A stretch of DNA of 64,000 nt from Cyprinodon diabolis. Taxonomy: Eukaryota > Chordata > Actinopteri > Cyprinodontiformes > Cyprinodontidae. A program made the translations under genes and the position numbers. The DNA is taken from NCBI GenBank assembly GCA_030533445.1, contig CM060082.1, positions 36,271,317 through 36,335,316 of the forward strand, given 5' to 3'. Of this stretch, positions 32,016 to 45,339 are shown piece by piece; position 1 is the first letter of the stretch, and the number at the start of each line of letters is the position of its first letter. The notes below the pieces were generated by a model. That model saw nothing but the letters and a program-made list of their open reading frames with translations, did no database searches and had not been told where the DNA came from.

Positions 32016-32194
32016 GTGTGAGATCAAAAAAGTTTAATTATTGTTAAAACATGCTAGATAGATGAAAGTAAAGTTTCAGACAAGAGCAGTGTACTTTTTG
32101 TAAATTAAAATGCAAAATCTTAATTTTCATGTTTACAGCTGCAATGGCCAAACTAGTTTTAGCTTAATGCACCCTTCATTGCTATTATACTTAC

Positions 32195-32885
32195 CAAAAA
32201 TATAAATGCAACAAAACAGCACCTTTCAGAGTGGCCTTTTATTGTAGGCAGTCTAAGGCACACCTGTGCACTAATCATGGTGTCTAATTAGCATCTTGAT
32301 ATGGCACACCTGTGTGGTGGGATGGATTATCTCAGCAAAGGAGAAGTGCTCACCCCTTGCTCACACTGGCTCCGGTGCGGTTACCGAGCCGATGGAGACC
32401 GCAACTCCCGCACACCCCCTCTCACACCGCCCTATTGACTACGGTGCGGTGCGGCTCTGCGGCTCCGGCAACAGGTCCGGAGATTTAACAGAAGTTCACT
32501 TGAGTTCACATAACTTCACGCGATAACACGGCCCAAATAAGGATATTTGCGAGAGCTTGTTGCGGAGGGCTCCGGCACGCCGCAAGGATAGCTTTCTTGC
32601 TGAATTTTCTGCAGCGCCGGAGTGTCTCGGTAACCGCAGCCGGACAGCCCAGCAGCCGGTGAGAGAGGTTTACGTCTTTTTAATGACTTGGAATCACTGC
32701 GGCGCCGCACCCACCGCACCGCAACGGTAAGACCGGAGTCGGTGTGAGCCAGGGGTCACTGTCACAGATTTAGACTGGTATGTTAACAATGTTTGAGGGA
32801 AATGGTGATATTGTTTATGTGGAACAAGTTTTAGATCCTTGAGTTCATCTCATAAAAAAATGGTTGCAAAACCAAAAGTGCTGCA
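32195..32885 (+). mobile_element. mariner-type MITE interrupted by another MITE
   Basis: The left part (CCAAAAATATAAATGCAACA... to GTGCTCA at 32352) and the right part (32756 to about 32885, ending GTTGCAAAACCAAAAGTGCT) join into one copy of a mariner-like non-autonomous repeat frequent in fish. No transposase is encoded. The right terminal repeat is cut short. Confidence 0.6.
32350..32758. mobile_element. GC-rich MITE nested in the mariner MITE
   Basis: Element 32353-32755 (403 bp, far GC-richer than its surroundings). Imperfect inverted ends of about 23 bp start CCCCTTGCTCACACTGGCTC on one strand and CCCCTGGCTCACACCGACTC on the other. The flanks repeat TCA (32350-32352 and 32756-32758). 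A 3-bp duplication would fit PIF/Harbinger, but the superfamily is not certain. Confidence 0.65.
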
Positions 32886-32889
32886 CCCA

Positions 32890-34745
32890 TCCTCTTATTT
32901 TTTATGTATTTTTCCTTTGGTCACAAATGTCCTTCCAAGTCTTTGTGCACCTATGGTCTTTAATGTACTTCTCTCATTCCTTGATGTGCCAGCCTCTTTT
33001 TGCTAGTTCGCTCCCCTACCAGTTTGTTACCTTTTTATCTTGACTTCAAGGTTTGGATTACTGCAGCATTCTTGCTTCTTTTTATTTCATTTTAAAAGAA
33101 CATGACAGTGACTACAAAAAATATGGTAAAAAGATACTGTCTTTAATTGCTTCCTCTGATGTAGGCTCTGAGCAAAGAATGTTATCAAACTAAGTGGGAA
33201 TGAAAATTAGGATAGGATTAGAAGGATGATTAGTGATGTCAACTAACTATCTAAAACAGTCTGACCTGCAGGATTCAAGATTACCCAGTTGCAGACGAGG
33301 TAATCTTCGTCTCCCTGAAGGACGTTCTGAAAGCTTTACCCACGGTTTTCACCTCCTACCCTTTCATGACCAATCATTGATGTTTTCCCATCAGCAGGAG
33401 CAGATGGCTGAAAGGAGGGGGATTACTTCTAAAAGCCAAAGCTCTGATGATTCTCTTGTGCAGAAACTCAGAGGTATTTTTTTTTTTACCCAACAGAGAT
33501 TATAAATAGGTGAATTAGCAAGGTAATAAGGCAATAGCAGTTGATATGTAAATGTAATTTCTTAGTTTTATAATTGTAAGAAGTTTTAAATAATCTAAAA
33601 AAAAAAAACTTTTTCCACACTGTTAATGAGGTATAGTGCAAACTGTAGTATACATACTATAGAAAGACTGTAACATAACTAAAAGTAGAAAAAGTGGTCA
33701 TGCTATTAAGATGCACTGAATAGAAAAATATTTTTCATATTCAGTTTTCAAAACATATATGAATAGTAAATAAAAGTGATGCACAACGGGTATAAAACAT
33801 CATATTTTTATACCTTAAAAAAGTCAGGTATTAAATAACCAAAACATATTAAATGATAAAGTGATTTTAAAAATTATATATGGGCCTAGAGTTAAGGTAT
33901 AGTGTTAGATTTTTATTTCATATGACTGTAGCACATCCTTCTTATTCATAAGTTTTGTATTTATCTATTACTGTTGTTGCAATGTTAGTCATCTTTAAAA
34001 CTCATCAAAATGCAAAATGACCCACTTTAAAGTTACAAAAGCTGAGTTCATAATTCATATGGTTTCTACAGCCAAAGAGCTGTAGCCTAAATATAGTATA
34101 TACCGTACTTTCATGTTCCTTGGTTTAGCCAATGACAGTTCAAAACAAAACAGAACTGAATAACGTCGTTTTTCTATCATATGGGTTTACATTGGACAAT
34201 ATCTATCAACAGTGCCCTGAGGATAAACTGTGCTGAATCAGCTACAGGAGGCCTGAAGCTCAGATAAGCATGTATAGACCAAAACCTATCCCCTGTGGTT
34301 TGATCCAGCTGAAAAGCTGATGATGTGTAAATTCCTGAAGAACAAGATGCTGGTTGTGATAGTGATGCTGTCAGAATACGCAGTGGATTGTGCTTCTTTC
34401 TATATGATGACAGTCTGTCTGTCCATTCTGAACATGTCAACTCCCAAGTAACAATATGTATCAGAGCTGGACCAAGAAACAATGTTGTTAGGGTTTTTTT
34501 CATGCTTGCTGGCTATGTATGTGTGCATATACAGTATCACCAGGGGAACTGGTTATTGCAGTATGCATTGCAGGAAAATGGCCTGTCATTCAAGGTAGAG
34601 TGTGGTAATCTTCTACAGGGGAACCTTGGTTCAGTGTGGATGTTTTGACAGGCTCCACTTAGGCTCTTTTGTAAACAATTTTCACACATTTATATGGGTT
34701 ATTTCAGCTGCATGTTTCCTACTATGAAACAAAAATATTCCATAG
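32890..34745. other. intergenic, no gene seen
   Basis: AT-rich sequence with no coding signal and no repeat I can name. Confidence 0.45.
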
Positions 34746-34879
34746 ATGGTTTGATGGTGGGCTGCTCAGTCAGGAAGTGGGTAGCACTGATGCCATGCAG
34801 CAAGAAAGTTCCGGGTTCGATTTCCGGGCAAGGTCTTTCTGCATCGAGTTTGCATGTTCTCCCTGAGCATGCGTGGTTT

Positions 34880-37208
34880 CTCTCCAGCAGAGGTGTCAAG
34901 TAACGAAGTAAAAATACTTTGTTACTGTACTTAAGTACACTTTTAGGTATCTATACTTTACTCCATTACTTATTTTTCTTCCTACTTCTGACTTCTACTC
35001 ATTAAATTTTCACACAAGTATCTGTACTTTCTATTCCTTACATTTTTAAAACCAACGTTACTCGCTACTCTTGTCTTCGGTTTAATGCAGAGGTCACGGA
35101 TTAGCGGACCACGGTCAAGTGTTATGAACAACATTAAATCCAAAGATTTTGTCTGGGGTACGGCTGATTTATTTGTTCTAGTGTCTCGTTAATCACACAC
35201 AACAATAAACAGTGATAGCCGATGTGAGTTTGGAAACTGCAAAGCTATGTCTTAAGCGGAAAATCGAACACAAATCTACACAGCACAGCGTTCACAGATC
35301 AGTGTGATGCATTCATGAGCTACAGATAGCTATGGTGCATTCAGGAGCATGGGACATTTCATATTTACAAGGATATAGACATAAACGGAACAGAACTTAA
35401 CTGATACAATAATGTATTTATTCAGAAACAGTGTGGGCTTTCATACAGTACTGAATGCTCTATAATTGTATTTCTGTTATTTTTTGATTTTGCACATCTG
35501 CTAGCTTTTTATTCTAAAAAAATCTATAACATTGAAGCAGCAAATTATCAAAGTTTTTTCAAAAGCTGGTTTAAAAGCTCCAAATGAGCCTTCAGATCAT
35601 ACAGTGACAATTGCGCCGTCATTGTTTTACAGGCAGATATGCATTTGCTGACCCTTGTCCTTTAACTACTGATGGATATACAGGAATACAGTCATACAAG
35701 TGTTAACTCCTCTGAGATAGCACGGGATGCAATTTTTGGCAATTGCTATTGTTTTTATTTTTAGTTTTTATTTCAAAATTCTATGTATAACATGAATACA
35801 TACACCCTCATTTTATTTCAGTGTTGAATTCTGTTTAAAGTAACAGAGCATTAAAAAAGTCTCCGGACCTTTACTGGTTGATGATTTTCTTTATTTGGAC
35901 CCCGCAGATTTTTAATTGGTTACCCCTGGTTTAATTTTTATAAATATTTATTTCACGTCATGTCGCCATCCAATGCAGATCATTGGCTCCATCCACATCT
36001 GATTAAAACTAGTGTAATTTGATGAGTCATATAACGCAAACACTCATTGGTTAGCTAAAGGAAATCATCAGAAGCAAGCAGGTGTTCTTCAAACTGCAAA
36101 TGCAAATTGTCTATGCTATGCTACGATGTTGGATTCAGAAAAAGATGTTGAAATATCTGAAAGGTCGGACACAGGCGAGAGCATATCGAGAGATGAAGGG
36201 GGAGACCAACAAGACCTCCCTCATCCTTGGCCCTATCTCAAAATGTTTTTAGAAATAGTCCAAAAATTGAGCTTTCAATTCAAATAGTTGCATCCAGCTG
36301 TTTTTTTTTTTAAGGTTACTTTATACTTTTAAACTTTAGGTAGCTTTTGGAGCACATACTTTTTCACTTTTTCTTGAGTAAAGAGGTCAAGTTGATACTT
36401 CACCTTTTACCAGAGTGTTTTTAATCTGCAGTATCTATACTTCTTCTTAATGTCATGATCGGTTCTGAATTAAACCCTCATGCAGAACACTACAAAGGAG
36501 ACTGATGAAAAGTTTAACTGAGTTTATTTAACGTTGTACCAAAACAAGATAGCGTTCAGGAAACAGATCCGGGCTGGAGACTCAGGCGTCTGCAGAGATG
36601 ACAGTTTGGTTAACCAGGTGGATTTGAAGAGTTGTTGAGATTTCACATTTTCTCAGAAAATACCTTGGTTTGGTCCTGGCTTTCTTCTCTGAGGGAGGGA
36701 ACCGGTTGGGTCCAGAGTCTGTTGGTTTAGCAGAGTGCTCAGCAGCTGCAGCGTCTAACTTCTGACTGTTTAGTCTGACCTTGGCTTGAATGATTAGCTC
36801 TCTTCCAGAGAGCAGCAGGTGGATTCCAAAGTGAGATCTTCAGGTTTGGCTCTCTAGGGCAGGCAGGCTGGTTCAGGTTAAGCTCTCCCAGAGCTTCACA
36901 CGAGAGACAGATTTTCCTAGGAGCGAGAAGACAAGGCTGGTTAAAGTTAGGTTTCACTAGGAGACAAAGTTCAAAGATAAAGAGGCTCAGGTTCGCTAAC
37001 CAAACTTAGCTAACACTGCGGCGTCGAAGGAAGGTCTAGCAGCTGCTTAAGTAGTGGAGGTCCTCTAATGGGCTGACGAGCTCCAGGTGTGCTGGAGGGC
37101 TCCAGCCCAGAGGACCCACGGCGCACTCTGCTGGAGAAAGGTGGAACTTCTCCAGATCCCAACACTTAAGTAACAAATGAGTGTAATTTTGGCACCACTG
37201 CTCTCCAG
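34880..37208. mobile_element. non-autonomous hAT transposon nested in the SINE
   Basis: Element 34888-37200 begins CAGAGGTGTCAAGTA and ends TTTTGGCACCACTG (inverted CAGWGGTGYCAA). It is flanked by a perfect 8-bp duplication CTCTCCAG (34880-34887 and 37201-37208). There is no transposase reading frame. It was itself later hit by an LTR element (36451-37164). Confidence 0.85.
36446..37169 (-). mobile_element. solo LTR of the sushi-like family, nested in the hAT
   Basis: LTR 36451-37164 (714 bp) runs TGTCAT...CCAACA on the plus strand, so TGTTGG...ATGACA on its sense (minus) strand. It is flanked by a perfect 5-bp duplication CTTAA (36446-36450 and 37165-37169). It is a diverged relative of the LTRs at 59236 and 63254 and keeps the 11-mer AACACTGCGGC (37012-37022). 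It arose by recombination between two LTRs or is a subfamily relic. Confidence 0.85.
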
Positions 37209-37315
37209 GTACTCTGGCTTCCTTCCACAGTCCACAAACATGACTGTTAGGTTAATTGGCTTCTCCCCTCTCTCTAGCTTCTCTCCTTCTTCTGGTGAGA
37301 GTTTTGTTACGTAAC

Positions 37316-37739
37316 TTCCTGTGTTCTCATCGTCTGATCCTGACCTGTTTTGCTTTTGGACCCTTGAGCCTGTCCCTGTCCTGATCTGTTTGCCTGACCT
37401 GTCTTCAGATATCTGTTGGCTGTTACTGTGGACTGGACTTGGAACTGGCTCTTGACTTCACCCTGAGATGATCCTGTCTTCCTTTTTGCTTGGATCTGAT
37501 CTCCTGCAGCCTTCTAGGCTTCAGCTTCTGGAACTCTCGGACAGCATCCACTGCGTCTTGTCAGCTGACCGGCTGGAATCATTCACATTCTCTGGGATCA
37601 GACTTAACTGTAAAACCGGAGATTCCTGCCTTACCTCCTACCGCAGATCCGCAGCCCGTTTTTTTAAATAAAAGCTATTTAAGTTATCCCACTCTCTGTC
37701 TTTCCTGATTACTGGGTCCTTCTGTGCTAAGTCATCACA
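37316..37739 (+). mobile_element. LTR-like segment, plus orientation
   Basis: Contains a C/T-rich body, an AATAAA at 37667-37672 and an end reading CTGTGCTAAGTCATCACA, like the R-U5 end of a fish gypsy LTR. No internal coding region or matching LTR is present. The 5' boundary is uncertain. Confidence 0.45.
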
Positions 37740-37760
37740 GGTTAAGCTTGTTTTAATAGC

Positions 37761-37795
37761 TGTACTGATAACCGTTATTATCGGTTATCAGTACA
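37761..37795. repeat. perfect 14-bp hairpin
   Basis: TGTACTGATAACCG (37761-37774) pairs fully with CGGTTATCAGTACA (37782-37795) across a 7-nt loop. It lies just beyond the LTR-like segment. Confidence 0.8.
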
Positions 37796-37799
37796 TAAA

Positions 37800-40700
37800 T
37801 GGCTCCAGGCTGCACCTCCTCTACCTTTAACTTCCCCTTTTCATTTACATACTTTATACTTTTTTATCTAATTTACAGTGTACCTTCTTAAAAACAACAA
37901 TAACGGCATTTTAAAGCTTTACTTTGAGTGAATTCCACATTTCAGTCACACAGATTTTCTGTGGTGTTTAAAAACAACTCAGTTGACAGGATGTGAGATT
38001 TTTTTAGAAGGAGTTGTTTAATATGAGCAACATGTAGATCAGCTTTATTTATTACAATAGATGAAGAACTATTAAAATTATGTTCAGATTAAACATAAAT
38101 AGATTCATTAGTTATGCATGTAAAAAAGGAATTACCTTAGGGTTAGAATTGGGATTCATTCGGTGAATCTGAAGCCATTCTATGGAACTAATAACTGGTA
38201 ATACAATCATGTTGCGATGTGACAGATTAGAGCCTGGGTTTTCATCGTCCTCTTTGTTTATTACTGTCCCAGTTTCAATTTTTCCTTTCCTTACAGTATA
38301 GAGTTTGGAATACTTTATCTAGCACAAATGCCTCTTCAAACTTGGACACAGTCTTGCATGTTTATGAGCTTATTGTTGCTTCTGTATAGGTTAGGACTGT
38401 CATTGAGAAGGTTGGAACCATTTCTCTTAGATCCTGAGGTGACTAGGGGTACTAATAAGTTTCACAATACAAATTCATTGGTTGGCATAATTTCCTCAGC
38501 TTTTTGACTCAAAAATATCAGATGTTCTTTGAAACTTACATAACCAGCCTCTTCTCTGTCTCCTCTTCTGTAATGTTCATATTTAAACAGAGGTCTTATT
38601 GGATAAGGAAAAGGAAAAGATCTCAACATATTATTAAACAATTAAGCTTGGCTTGCTGGTTTTGAGCCTCTGCTCTTTATCACCGAGAGCTTATTCCTCT
38701 TAGACTTTCATTTGAACCCTACTTTGGTGTCTCTTCACCTAACTCACTTATGGGTGCTCTGTCTTTTACTGGTTTCCATTAATGCAATTTGATACTACAG
38801 AAATCTCCTTACTTGTTTGACTTCAACCTTCTGACTAGCCTTCTAAGAGATCTGCATGCAGAATCACCCTACCACCTAAATAGCTGCATTGGCTGTGTGC
38901 CCTGGTTTCAGGCCAGCATTGCTAATAGTTTTTATAACTATAAAAGGATAGTCATTTTTATGCTATTCAAAAATGCAAGTTTAGCCAGCTTTATCCATGA
39001 GATTTGTAAAAACCATTAATAAAATACTATTGAAATAAATGTCATACAGCTGGACTAAGCTTAATTCAATAATAAAACACAAAAAGGGGGGCTGTTCAGA
39101 AAACAGTTATAATTGATTTAAAGTACAGTTTCACTTATTAAAGCGTATCATCATCTTCAAGCATGCTATCTTCATACCAATAGTAATACCATGAATCAGT
39201 AAAATTGTTTATGACAGCTATATAATATAGACTACGAGCAGAAACAGTTTCTGGCAGAGGTGTAAAACTAACATGATAGACTTTGGGAACTAATGTTAAA
39301 TTTTCACCATAGTCATTTTAGATTTTTCATTATTAACAATAATTTCCAACATATAAGGTTACTTCTGTAACAAGGATGTATCCTAAACTCTGAGCCTGAT
39401 CCATCCGGCTAAAACTGATAGAAGGTCCCTCTTATTCTGTTATTCAGGCCCTTCTCCAGCTAGTTCAGATGTTCTTTGGTCGAGAATTTGTGCTGAAAAT
39501 GATCAAATCACAGCAGAATGCGATTGGTCAGATCAGCCTAGCTGTAGGCTACCATGTCATTATTAATGCAATGCAAACTGATGTCAGGTATTGTTGTATT
39601 CCTGCAATGTACTGTTTTACCAGATTAACACTGTTTCTGTGTATTCTGCCATCTGCCTGTACTGTATATAAATCACTTTCTTAACATGAATAATCCCAGA
39701 TTTCTCTCTCAGAATCACTTCCAGTCAGCAATAAAGTCTGATGTTTTAAAGGGAAATATGTCCATTTTGGGTCACAAATGTCTTTATGAAATTTTTTTAC
39801 CATAATGGATTGAATAATAATGGCCATTTTTTATATTTGTTTTTCTTCAATTTTGTTCATGTGATGGAAAAGCATAATGCTTATTTTTCACCAGAGGGTT
39901 AATCACAATTGGTAACAGGTCCTCTAAAATAATGCTGTTAGTTTAAAAAAAAAAAAAAAAAAAAAAGGATTTTGTACTTTAGAGGAAGTCCGCTTTTAGT
40001 CCTCGCTTACCTAAATTTGTGCTTTTTCTGCAGAGGACCCTCCTATCATCTCACAGGATCATTTTGCCTCTAGATTCTTCTCTCTTTCATTTCAGCTCCT
40101 CCTCCGCATTTACCTTTAGCTGCCTGCTATTCAAAGGTCTGCTCAGTCACCTAAAGATCCACGAAGTAAACTCATCCAAGACTTACTCAAATTCTCCAAG
40201 GACTCCTCTGGGTTGCTCTGTTCCAAACTAGCCTTCGGGATCCCAATGCTCTCCTGCAGTCACTGAACTCTATCAGATCTACCTGAACATGATATGTCAT
40301 CTTCAGTTCTAGGTACCAGCAAAATTTATCAAACTTGCCCCCAGATCCTTCAAATTATAATTTCCTTCCTTTCAAAATGTAGCAGCAGAATGCCTTCCAG
40401 TCAACATGTCCTCACTTTTTAAAATAAATTACTGCATTTTTACAACTGATCCTGTATTTGAATCTGCGTGTGGCTTAAATTAGTTAACCTATTCATAACG
40501 AGCAGTCGAAAAGTCATGGTTGGTGTCCTGATGTTAACCTTGCAGATTTTTGGTGTTTAGTAATACCTTACAGTGGAAACTGGAACCTCAGTGACTGCTT
40601 TCTTCTTCTGTCACTGTGTCTATTTACTTTTAAACTTGTGAAAATGCTTAGGTTGTAATGTTAAGAACCTTCAGAGTTTTTTTTTTTTAATGCACTTTGC

Positions 40701-43700
40701 CTTTTATGTACAAATCAATACTCACTTCAAGCTAAACTTTTCTGAGCAATTCTGATGAAAAGGCTGTCATTTTTTAAATCTAGTGAAACATTGCCTTTAA
40801 CCATCCAGCTTTTTGAGGGTTCATATGTGAAACATACCAAATGCAATGATAATCAATTGTTAGAAAAATGAGATTGTAGTAGTTTGAAACTAATTTCAGC
40901 AAGTGAATCTTTACTGCAGTAGACAATAAAGGATTTTGACCCTGGATAAAACTCTTATTTTTATATTGAACAAATTTAAGTGTAATTTGATTACACTTGA
41001 AAAAAAAAAGTCCAATAAACCCAATATGCAGTAGTTGTTTCTGAAGTATTTCAGTGAAAACGATTTCCCCAACCAGCTGAAGAACGTATTTAACTACCTT
41101 CAAAGACACATTTTACTATCCTTCAAAAAATTATTTATCAGTAATTGTTGTTTGCATGTATATATAGCTGAAATGAGCATCTGAGGACCAGCAGTACTGA
41201 TGATTTGATACGTTCAGACTACCACTGGAGAGCAATGACTGTCTTCTTTGAAAGTACCATCATCTCCATCAGCAGTCGAAGAACTCCAGGTATCATTCCC
41301 TTAATTTCCTTGGAGAGAAAAAAAACCCTGGCCTGTTGTTAGAGAATCCATAGACAAATTGGTCCTCCAGTGGCCGCTTTATTTGCTCTTCTTGCTTTTC
41401 TTTTAAAATCCTCGAGTGAACTTCAAGGTCACAATTAAAAGGGGAGATAAGGAAGCCGAGAGGGTGATCAGAGAGGTGCAGCAAGTGATTGTGAATAAGC
41501 CCTTAGGCACATGCCATGGCTCCCCTTGTTAGAAAACCTCAGAGACTGTCAGCAGCAGACCCACTGGGACTCATGACAACGCTCAACCCATCCAGTGCTT
41601 CAAAGGCCCTCTCATTTAAATAAGTTCAGATGTAGCCCGGCCCTGCACTCTCTCATCTGACTGCACTCGGCATCGGGGCGGGATCGTGGTTGTGAATCTT
41701 GAACAGGACAACACACTCCCATACCTTCCTATCAATAAATTTTAGTGCACCTCCAGGGAAGTGGGGGGAGCCGATGCGCTCTTAAATATCAGGCGAGGAG
41801 ACAGGCCTGAAGACTGTGTTTATCTGCCAAGGACAAGAGAGGCAAATCTCTCAGCGAGCCGAGGACATCGTGGAAAACATCCTGGCAGCACCTGTTAAAA
41901 CATTTAACAGGCTGACTTTTCAAAGGCCACTGCTTTACTTGAAAGGTTGAGAATAGATCTTAGAGAAAAGAGGAGGACGGAGAAGAAATACAATGAGGGG
42001 ACAGGTCTCTGTGTTCATATTTAATTAATGAAGCCGGAGGAAGGATAAAGTGAGGCATCCTAATGAAGCACCATCTCATTACAATAAATGTTGGAATAAA
42101 GATTTAGGGGTATTGAGACATGTATATATGCACAGCATGAGTGCAATGAATGGCAAAAAAATATATTTTAAATAATCTGTTGTCCATTCCTCTCATGTTG
42201 TTCTAAGTTAATTAATTATTAACTGTGCTGTGATTAGCTGTGTGCTGTGCTTAGTTGATCTGATGATAACTGTTACATGTGAGTACCTGTGGCTGCTATG
42301 TGCCACGCATTTAATCTAAAAATATAAGTAATTAGGTAAACACATGTGTGGAGATGTTTTTTTTTTTATTCAAACTTAATGTTTTCCAATGACTTTATCT
42401 CTGTTTAACACTTCATTTTCACACAAAAGTAGAAATGATTATGTCCAGGAGAACTAAAATTAAATAAACTCTTACCAAAGCTGCAGTTTTAACTTGAAGA
42501 AGAAATTGAGAGTTCAGATAAAAGTTGGAAGAGGTAATTACACTGGAAATGATTAGAAATGTATCATTGTCTTTCTAAGCATGTACATCTGTCTTCAAAG
42601 ACTAATCAACTAAAGCTGTGATGTCAAAAACTGACTTTCCCCATCATCTCAGATGAAAAACAGATTTTAGGAAGGTACAGTGAGGTTTATCTGGAATAGT
42701 TGGATTTTTGTAAGTGGTTTAATTCATACTTTCATAGCCTAGCTAGAATTTTCTTGGGCTCCTCCTTTTCCTTTTTAAACTTTTGAAGTTTGGAACCTTC
42801 GATTTATCAACTTAGAACATTTGAGATTGATCTTTTGAGAATGTTATTGTGCTGTTCTGCTGAAAGTACATTTCTGCCACTGCCTTTTAGATGTTTTTCA
42901 ACAAATGTTTTGTAAGATGCATGAAAGTGAAAAGAAATCGACAGAGAACATTTTAACATTATCAAGTAATACAAAAATAAACATGTCCTGTACTGCAAGC
43001 ATTACAGTATATTATACAATACAAATGTCTCACATATTAATCTTGCAACTTAGTTTTTCCTTAGAATTTAATAAATGTAACATGCAAGCTACCAATTAAT
43101 TTGCTCAAAGCTTGCTGTATCTTCCCTCTAAAAAGTTGTAACTTTTTTTAAAGATGTATGTAGAAAAATATTTGATTAACTATATGGACTGCGGATTAGT
43201 GTAATCTCCAGCCGATTAAAGCACCCATTATGTCTTAAGAAACTAACATTTATAAAATTAATTTAGTCAGGGATTTGCTATAATGAAGCTGATAAGTTTC
43301 AATAAACTAGCTGGAGAAATTCAGATAACCACCAAAATTCACCCATTCAAGAAATTCACCCAACTAATGAAGTGAGAAAGAAAGTAACAAGCAGGTTATG
43401 AGGAAATTGTTTGCATAGTTCCAGTAAAGTACATGTAAGTTCCATTAAACTAAGTAGTTCTGGGAACATTCCACTAAAACTGCATGATACTCTTATTTAA
43501 AGAAAGTTTTCTGGTTAAACGTTAAATGCGTAAATAAATAAAAGCTTCCAGTAAAGTACATTCATCTGTGTATTCTGGAAATGGTTACTGAAACATTTTG
43601 AAGTTAGCAAATTCCATCAAAGTTTCAGACAAATAACTGGTTAGTTATATAAAGGTTATGACAGCTTAGAGGAGATTTTAATAAAAAGTGTAAAGAATGA

Positions 43701-44925
43701 TGTGATTGATAAGGGGGGGAAATCCAGGCTCTACTACAGGTTCATTCTACTGAAAAAGTTTTCCATCATAAATAATCTGAGAATACACATTGTTCACCAA
43801 GCTTGTTTTTAATTATTGAAATTGAGTTTCTCCTAAGGAGGAAACCAAATTCTAATTTGAAATGGCAATCAGCTTAAAAGGTTGTCTAGACACACTTTTT
43901 TTGTCAAACAATAAAGCCTAAACCATTATATTTATGCAAAAATCTGATGACAACGGAGATCTTAACACTTTGCTTTGCATTTCAAATTGACTAGCCAATA
44001 GATTTTGGGCCAAATCCCTTATTTGAGCTGAAGATTGATAATGTCACACATCGACGCTTTTATCCTTTGAGCTGAAAAATCCCTCTGAGGCAGACACTGG
44101 ACATTATTCATTGCTGCCTGGTTGTATGGTTCTCACTGATGCATTTTTGCTTGAAGACTCATGGAAGTCAGCAGTGTTATCACAAAACAATTCCTCTTTC
44201 TATTTCCAGAGGTCAGAGGTAAACACCGTGATCTGATCTAATCTTATACTTCATTCCTTTTCAGCTTCTTGATCAGGACTCTCAGTTTAACATACGTCTC
44301 AATGAGTCATGGAAAAAAAACTGTGGATGTTATATGGCTTTAGACACCTTTTCAGGATTATCTTTTTATTTTACTTAACTGAATCAGTCTGGCTTATATT
44401 GATAACAAATGCTTAGCAGGTTTAGCAGGGCCTGGTTTTATTGAGACTAAATTCCAGCAAATGAAGAAAGCGGAAAGTAGTTATTTGCGCATTTGTTTAA
44501 AAAATAAAGACAGATTGCCAGAGAGGGAGGAAAACCTAAAACAACATGTTACCTGAAAGCTTCGACAGCAGAGAGATGAATTAACTAATATTGAGCGGCT
44601 GACCCAGAAGAAGCCAAGATGACACTTTAATAACACACTTCTGGGCAGAGTCAGGGCACATGTGTCTGCAGAATCTTTCAGAGAATGAACTCTATTTATA
44701 CACGTACTTACGGTACAGAGAGGAAATCTGCATTTTAACGTAGCCAGAGAAATTAAAAGAAAATATCCAACTATGGATAAGAACCTCTTCTAAAAAAATA
44801 TTTCCCATTTTTCACAGTGAACCAGATTTTATATTTGTTAAACAAGATAAATTGACAACAATAATACATGAAGCATGAATTGTCTAGATGGATTTTATTA
44901 GAAATTCAGGCTGTTTTACGTCATT
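37800..44925. other. 7-kb intergenic stretch, no gene recognised
   Basis: No convincing coding, RNA or transposon signal. A poly(A) run lies at 39944-39966. The part at about 41490-42000 is less AT-rich and free of simple repeats, so it is a candidate for a conserved non-coding element, but nothing in the sequence proves this. Confidence 0.4.
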
Positions 44926-44927
44926 CA

Positions 44928-45135
44928 GCGGGCAAAAAAGTATTGAACGCAACACCACTTTTCTCAGGAAACATTTCTGTTGAGGTCCAAATGACATAAA
45001 ATTTTCCTCAGATGAAATGTCAACAGCTGTACCAAGGAGTAGTTTGTTGAATACTGGAGGACTATGATTACTGGATACTGCAAGTGAGAAAATGAGCAAA
45101 AGGGAAAAAGCTATTGAAGAAGAGGAAACTTGAAG
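44928..45135 (-). mobile_element. Tc1-type terminal repeat remnant
   Basis: The segment GCGGGCAAAAAAGTATTGAAC, then TTTTCTCAGGAAACATTTCT and GACATAAAATTTTCCTCAGA, matches in style the end of a second fish Tc1 subfamily. It is diverged, one-sided and non-coding, and its orientation is uncertain. Confidence 0.45.
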
Positions 45136-45339
45136 CAAATAGAACCTACAAAGGTGAAACAATTCAATTTAAAGTCAAACAAGTTATGGCATATAAGGTG
45201 ACAATTCAAAACAAATTTGACGTGAGGGCACTGTCTTAAAACATTGTGTACAACACACAGACAAAGCCAATTAGCTCCAATCAGACAGATTTGAAAAGTT
45301 AAATACTGTACCTTTCAAGTCAGTCCTACTTACAATGCA

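Larger units (their letters stand above)
34748..37285 (+). repeat. SINE-like repeat split by a hAT insertion
   Basis: The left part (34748-34887) has a tRNA-like head with box B GGGTTCGATTTCC near 34815, then CTTTCTGCATCGAGTTTGCATG. The right part (37201 to about 37285) continues the same repeat (TACTCTGGCTTCCTTCCACAG, then ACATGACTGTTAGGTTAATT). The two halves are contiguous in other fish copies. A tail fragment of the same family lies at 58972-59060 on the minus strand. Confidence 0.7.
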
